Source: Cochliopodium minus (lineage: Eukaryota > Discosea > Himatismenida > Cochliopodiidae). Taken from it: a stretch of 11,572 nucleotides of DNA. Positions 7,598-11,572 of this stretch are shown piece by piece (the first letter of the stretch is position 1; the number at the start of each line of letters is the position of its first letter). The stretch covers positions 74,395 through 85,966 of the forward strand of contig JAMYWO010000004.1 in NCBI GenBank assembly GCA_024220525.1. Reading direction: 5' to 3'. The notes beneath the pieces were generated by a model that saw only the letters and a program-made list of their open reading frames with translations, made no database searches and was not told where the DNA came from. The translations under genes were made by a program, and so were the position numbers.

Positions 7598-8795
7598 TTA
7601 ATTTTCCAAAAGGTTTTCTAAAAGGATGATGATTTTGGACCTTTGCATTTTCAGTTCTTTGATGAGCTTTTTGGCTTTTTCGTTAACGTTTTTGAATTGC
7701 ACCTCGTTAAAAATTTCAAACTTTTCATAAATAAAATTTGAAACAGAATCCAAGAAATTCTCAGTTGAAAAAAAATTCTTGAATTTATCTCCCCAATTAG
7801 GATTTTTCATCAATACTTTTTCCATTGAAGCATTAGGAAGAACATTCACCAGATTGTGTTTTTTGAGAAATTCATTTTCTTTTCTTTTTTCAGCTTCCTT
7901 GATCAGAGATTCTAGTTTAAGTAATAATTCATTTGCACTGTTAAAATTAGAGAAAGAAAGCATAAGATTATTGAGATCTTTATCAATTTTTTCTACAAGA
8001 ACTTCTAATTGTATCTTCTTTTGTTTCTTTTCAAATTTGGAGAGAGTTTTGACAGTTTCTACTATTTCCGTATTTACTTTTTCAGCTATGATGGTTGAAT
8101 TAACTAATTCATCTGTCCACTTATCTTTATTTTCTTTAAATGTATCAATTGAAGATTCAATCTCTTCGATGTGCTTTTCTATTCCAGGAATTCCTGTTTT
8201 ATTCTCCAATAAATGGGGATCGTTGATATCTTTGACATTGGAAAGCAAAAATTGCTTTAACTGTGGGTTGAGCACATTTCCATATGTCTCAGGATCAACA
8301 AGGAAATAATTTTTTAACTCGAATGTTTTTTGGAGAATGTCACTTGTCTCACATTTTTGTCCTATATGTATCAAAGCATAAGGCATGTACTTCATACTAG
8401 TAATCTCTTTGAGGATTTTGAGCTGATTATCAAAGATATCATCTTCGCAATCTGTAATGGTGATGATCTGTTTCTTGGAACCCACTTCCTTGATACAATC
8501 CAAAATACATTCACAAATTTTGGTTCCACCATTAGCAATCAGTTTTAAATCTTCTCCTTGGTATTTGATTTTATCGTTGAAACTAAAGAGAGAGAATTTG
8601 ATTCCATTATCTTTGCAAAAGTCGATAATATCTTGGGATGCAGCAAGTTTGTTGAGATTTGTCATAGAGTAAGATATGTCTATCAAAAATATCAACTGTT
8701 CATAATTATTGACTAAATGTTTTAAAATTTTATTGGAAAAAGTTGAATAAACATTCAAATTAATTGATAATAATTATTTTTTTACCATTTTTCAT
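7598..8795 (-). CDS. vWA-domain protein with coiled-coil tail
   Basis: Two coding exons are proposed on the minus strand: 8795-8786 (ATG AAA AAT G) and 8712-7598, joined across a 73-bp phase-1 intron (GTAAAA...ATTTAG), giving 374 residues. The long open frame itself has no ATG before the domain, and splicing supplies MKNVNNYEQLIFLID, which places the first vWA strand at the N-terminus. The MIDAS metal site is complete: D15-x-S17-x-S19, T67 in GGTK, and D91 in TITDCED. The vWA fold spans about 7-175. Residues about 180-374 are Lys/Glu-rich helices likely to form coiled coils, with no further domain recognised. vWA proteins of this intracellular type mediate metal-dependent protein binding; the partner is unknown. 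No signal peptide or membrane segment is seen. It is divergent from the PNGase gene, with which it may share a promoter region. Confidence 0.8.
8713..8785 (-). other. Intron (73 bp, phase 1) after a 10-nt first coding exon
   Basis: Minus-strand donor AATG|GTAAAA, acceptor ACATTTAG. It places an ATG three codons before the split codon and is the only way I see to start the vWA protein with methionine close to its domain. Confidence 0.65.
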
Positions 8796-8968
8796 TTGAT
8801 AAATTTTTTTTATATTTTTTTTAATTTTCCTGAGCAAATTATTGCCAATTATTTTGAAAATTCCTATCAGCAAAATTATAGCAAATAATGAAAAAAGGAA
8901 CATATATAGAGGAAATAATTGATAGAAATTTGAATATATCTTTTCAGAGATAAATATATATAAAAAAA
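8796..8968. promoter_or_regulatory. Divergent intergenic region, likely bidirectional promoter
   Basis: 173 bp of very AT-rich DNA separate the ATG codons of the vWA gene (minus) and the PNGase gene (plus). TATA-like stretches occur at about 8900-8907 (CATATATAG) and 8953-8961 (AAATATATA). A CTTTTCAG at about 8940-8947 could be an acceptor of a 5'-UTR intron. Promoter assignment follows from the arrangement only. Confidence 0.4.
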
Positions 8969-11403
8969 ATGTCTTTGATAAATGTAATTATTGAATTTAA
9001 AGAAAATACTTTCAATTTGGAAATAGAGGATAGCTCTGATTTGATGACGTTTTTATTTCAAGTATGGAGCATCACAGATGTAACAAAAACTTTTTTTTAT
9101 TCATTTTTTGTGAGGGATTCAAATAAATTCTTGCAGGTTGCACCTGAGAAACAATCTTATTTGAATATGCCCAATACCACTCAAATTTCTCCTCAATCTA
9201 CCATCTCTCAATTGGGAATAATTAATGGGACGAAATTGACTTTGGTAGAAGGCAACCAAAATCCTGTCACACCCAAACCACAACCACAAAAACAAAGAAA
9301 TAAAAATGGAGAATCTCAATTGATATCAAAGATAGAATCTGGTTTATCAACCAGAAAATCATACGAAGGTAAATACCTTTTAGATCTAAAATGAAAATTT
9401 GTTAGTAAAAATAATCGATAAAGGATCAATATTAATCAACATATACAAATGATAATATGATTATTTGGATCTCATTGATCAATTATATAGTTTTTATGTT
9501 GAGATATAAAAATTGATCCAAATTATATGGCGCAGATTAAATTCTCACAAAAAAATTTTCAATAATGAATGATATAAAACGAAATTATAGCTGATAAATA
9601 ATTTACAAAGATATTTAAATAACCAAAATGATAATAGAATCAATAAAAATGATAATAAAGTCTTGTATATGTGAAATTAATTTTAGTTTATATCAGATCA
9701 TTTCAAGTATAATGCTTAAAATCATGGTGATTACTGAAAAATTGAAATCACTTTACAATGCATTCAAATGATTTTACAAAAAATTTTAATGTGGGTACTC
9801 ATTATACCCGAGAATAACATATCTTAATTAGAAAGATAAATATTTTTTGTTTTAATTTCGATGCGATTCTTGGTTTTTACTGTTTACTCGATAAAGTTTA
9901 TAAAAATTTCATATAGAATTGAATTGATATCCATAATTAATTTAATCCCACACAAAAAAAAAATTCACTCCAAAAACAAACAGACTAATCATCAAATTGA
10001 AAAAAACTCATTTTTTCAAATTAAATTTACATTTAATTAGATCCTCAACTCCAAAACAAGGCAAGAGAAAAAGTACCAATAGAAAGACTCAACAAGTTGG
10101 CTAACGAAGATCCCAACACCACAATGTGCATCAAAGAAAAGCTGCTCAGACAGCTGCTCAGATGGTTCAAAACAGAATTCTTCAGTTGGACCAACGAACC
10201 CAAGTGTGAGTTTTGCGGTTCGAAAACAGAAAACGTGGGAGGTGACAGACCTAACCAGGAAGAAGCAAGACATCTTGCTTTTATTGTCGAGATATACAAA
10301 TGTACCATGTGCAACAGTTTCGTAATCTCAATAATTTTAAAAAAAAATATTCAATATTTTATTACAATCGTATTTTCTTACATATTTTTATGTTTTATGT
10401 TTTTTATTTTTTATTTTTTTTTATTTTTTTATTTTTTAATTTTTTAATTTTATTTTTTATTTTTACTTCAAAAAATTTTTTAAAATAAAATTCCAATTTT
10501 ATAATTAAAAGATCAGGTTTCCAAGATACAACGATCCAGCCAAATTATTGGAAACAAGAACGGGTCGTTGTGGAGAATGGGCAAATTGTAAATGATATTT
10601 TTCATCAAATTTTTTTTTTTTACAACTTTTTTAAAATTTTTTTTTTAAATTAGGTTTTACATTAATATGCAGGTAAAATGAAAACAAAAAATTTTTGGAA
10701 CTTTTTCAAATCTTTTTTTTCTGTTTTTTTAAATAGATCTTTAAATTTTGATGCGAGATATGTCCTCGACTTTACTGATCACGTGTGGACTGAAGTGTAT
10801 GTAGATTCTAAAGAAAGATGGCTTCACTGTGATTCGTGTGAAGATGTTTGTGACAACCCTCTGTTGTACGAAAAGGGATGGGGTAAAAAAAATTTTTTTT
10901 TTTAATTTATTATTTTAAATATAATAAATATAATTTTAAAATAAAATTTTATTTTTTCTTAAAAATATTTTTTTTTTATTTTTTTAATTAATGAATTTTA
11001 TTCATTTTTAAAATTTTAAACTCTTAATTAAATAAATAATTATTTATTTTTTTTTTTATTTTTTTATTTATTTCATTATATTTTTTTTATTTTTTATTTT
11101 ATTTCTTTTTATTTCATTTCATTTCATTATTTTCAATTAGGAAAAAAATTGAGTTACGTGTTTTCTTTTTCGCATGAAGAAGTGGTTGATGTTTCTCGTA
11201 GGTACACTGAAAATTTTGAAAACATGTTGACGAGAAGAACGCTCTCATCTGAGGATTTCATCAAGAATTTTTTGTCCAACATGAACAAGAGGATGGAAAA
11301 CACAATTACAAACCAAGAAAGAAGAAACTTTGTTCTCCAAAGAAGATCCAAGGAGTTTCTTCAATTAACCCAAGAAAACAACAATATTGATCAATCATCC
11401 ATG
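8969..11403 (+). CDS. PNG1: Cytosolic peptide:N-glycanase with N-terminal ubiquitin-like domain, 3' partial
   Basis: Deglycosylates misfolded glycoproteins exported from the ER, releasing N-glycans ahead of proteasomal degradation (family knowledge). Exons are 8969-9368, 10041-10321, 10512-10587, 10654-10672, 10737-10882 and 11141-11403, giving at least 395 residues. Residues 1-95 resemble a ubiquitin-like fold, as at the N-terminus of plant PNGases, in place of the PUB domain of animals. EDP at the first junction and VPIERL then lead into the core. Zinc ligands are C189/C192 and C221/C224. The transglutaminase-fold triad is C247 (GRCGEWANC), H274 (DHVWTE) and D291 ([10 protein letters not shown]). 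[12 protein letters not shown] and the VVDVSRRY...RRT segment match the family. Every junction is GT...AG and restores conserved residues. The last visible boundary (ATG|GTTTCT) is weak; the frame runs on into low-complexity T-rich sequence to a TAA at 11488, which I take to be intron. No defect is seen, so the gene appears functional. Confidence 0.92.
9369..10040 (+). other. PNGase intron 1 (672 bp, phase 1)
   Basis: Donor GAAG|GTAAAT, acceptor TTTAATTAG. Splicing builds a GAT codon and joins SYE to DPQLQ, matching the conserved EDP of plant PNGases. It is far longer than the other introns. Inside is an inverted pair (ATTTGGATC near 9463 and GATCCAAAT near 9517) and a short GTGATT/AATCAC stem near 9727-9750. 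No coding or RNA gene is recognised. Confidence 0.85.
10322..10511 (+). other. PNGase intron 2 (190 bp, phase 0)
   Basis: Donor TTTC|GTAATC and acceptor TTAAAAG. Splicing joins CTMCNSF to IRFPRYNDP, keeping the four-residue spacing between the second zinc CXXC and RF that the family shows. The interior is mostly poly-T and ATTTT runs. Confidence 0.85.
10588..10653 (+). other. PNGase intron 3 (66 bp, phase 1)
   Basis: Donor AAATT|GTAAAT and acceptor AAATTAG. It splits the cysteine codon that follows GRCGEWAN, and splicing restores GEWANCFTL. Confidence 0.88.
10654..10672 (+). other. 19-nt micro-exon of PNGase
   Basis: The bases GTTTTACATTAATATGCAG encode the end of a split Cys, then FTLIC and the start of an Arg codon. 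It is flanked by AG and GTAAAA, and both neighbouring introns (66 and 64 bp) fit only if this exon is kept. Confidence 0.88.
10673..10736 (+). other. PNGase intron 4 (64 bp, phase 2)
   Basis: Donor GCAG|GTAAAA and acceptor TTTTTTTAAATAG. Splicing forms the Arg codon before SLNFDARYV. An ATG inside this intron (10678) opens a misleading frame into exon 5. Confidence 0.88.
10883..11140 (+). other. PNGase intron 5 (258 bp, phase 1)
   Basis: Donor ATGGG|GTAAAA and acceptor TTTCAATTAG. Splicing restores GWGKKLSYV. The interior is almost wholly A and T, with homopolymer runs and repeated ATTTC units before the acceptor. Confidence 0.88.
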
Positions 11404-11572
11404 GTTTCTATTTTTCTTTCATTTAATTTTTTTATTCATTTATTTATTAATTTATTTATTTATTATTTATTATTTATTATTAGTTATTAATTATTAATTA
11501 TTTATTTTATTTATTTTATTTATTTTATTTATTTTATTTATTTTATTTATTTTATTTATTTTATTTATTTTA
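11404..11572 (+). repeat. AT-rich low-complexity tract with 9-bp microsatellite, probably intronic
   Basis: After the last conserved-looking PNGase codon the sequence becomes T-rich, and from about 11497 to the window end it is a regular tandem of TATTTTATT (period 9, about eight copies). It probably lies in the next PNGase intron, which continues beyond the window. Confidence 0.75.

Noticed and set aside
8969-9394. Stand-alone 141-residue ubiquitin-like protein
   Set aside because: Its last codons lie beyond a good GTAAAT donor, and splicing to 10041 yields conserved PNGase residues.
9369-10040. Intronic snoRNA or other RNA gene in PNGase intron 1
   Set aside because: Only short stems in AT-rich sequence; no convincing C/D or H/ACA boxes, and no tRNA-like B box was seen.
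10678-10905. 75-codon frame starting with ATG at 10678
   Set aside because: The ATG is inside intron 4 and the frame runs into intron 5; only the middle is PNGase exon 5.

Overview
The window looks like nuclear DNA of an AT-rich, intron-bearing unicellular eukaryote, next to what appears to be one end of a virus-like mobile element. The eukaryotic call rests on a cytosolic peptide:N-glycanase (PNGase) gene whose conserved core is only recovered by removing several GT...AG introns (GTAAAT or GTAAAA donors, T-rich TTTAG or ATTAG acceptors, most of them 46-75 bp). TAA, TAG and TGA all behave as stops, so a ciliate-type code is not supported. The species cannot be named from this sequence. Long T runs and ATTT-type microsatellites would suit an amoebozoan, heterolobosean or metamonad-like genome, but that is a guess.

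Left part (1-4088, plus strand): three compact, intronless genes separated by 9 and 33 bp. The first is an SF1B (Pif1/RecD-like) helicase whose C-terminal half carries a GIY-YIG nuclease-like domain. The second is a retroviral-type DDE integrase of the Polinton/Maverick/virophage kind with a DD36E triad. The third is a small lysine-rich protein. The density and gene content resemble a Polinton-like virus or a related integrated element that probably extends left of the window. No polymerase, capsid gene or terminal inverted repeat is visible.

Boundary (4089-4830): no credible gene. It holds about ten degenerate copies of a roughly 27-bp repeat built around GACAAACGGTATTTTT, then two tandem copies of a 158-bp GC-richer unit. 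The second 158-bp copy encodes the last 28 residues of the neighbouring minus-strand gene and its stop codon.

Minus strand (8795-4740): a spliced von Willebrand A (vWA)-domain protein with an intact MIDAS motif and a coiled-coil tail, and downstream of it a five-exon reading frame. That frame joins a half phospholipase-D (HKD) motif, a long unrecognised helical region, a Cys-rich knot and a BRCT-like domain. Its 5' end is unclear and may be truncated.

Right part (8969 to the end, plus strand): PNGase with an N-terminal ubiquitin-like domain, two zinc CXXC pairs and an intact Cys-His-Asp triad. At least six exons are present, one only 19 nt long, and the gene runs off the window in an AT microsatellite. 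It is divergently arranged with the vWA gene, 173 bp from ATG to ATG. The host genes show no obvious shared pathway beyond the PNGase's expected role in glycoprotein quality control.
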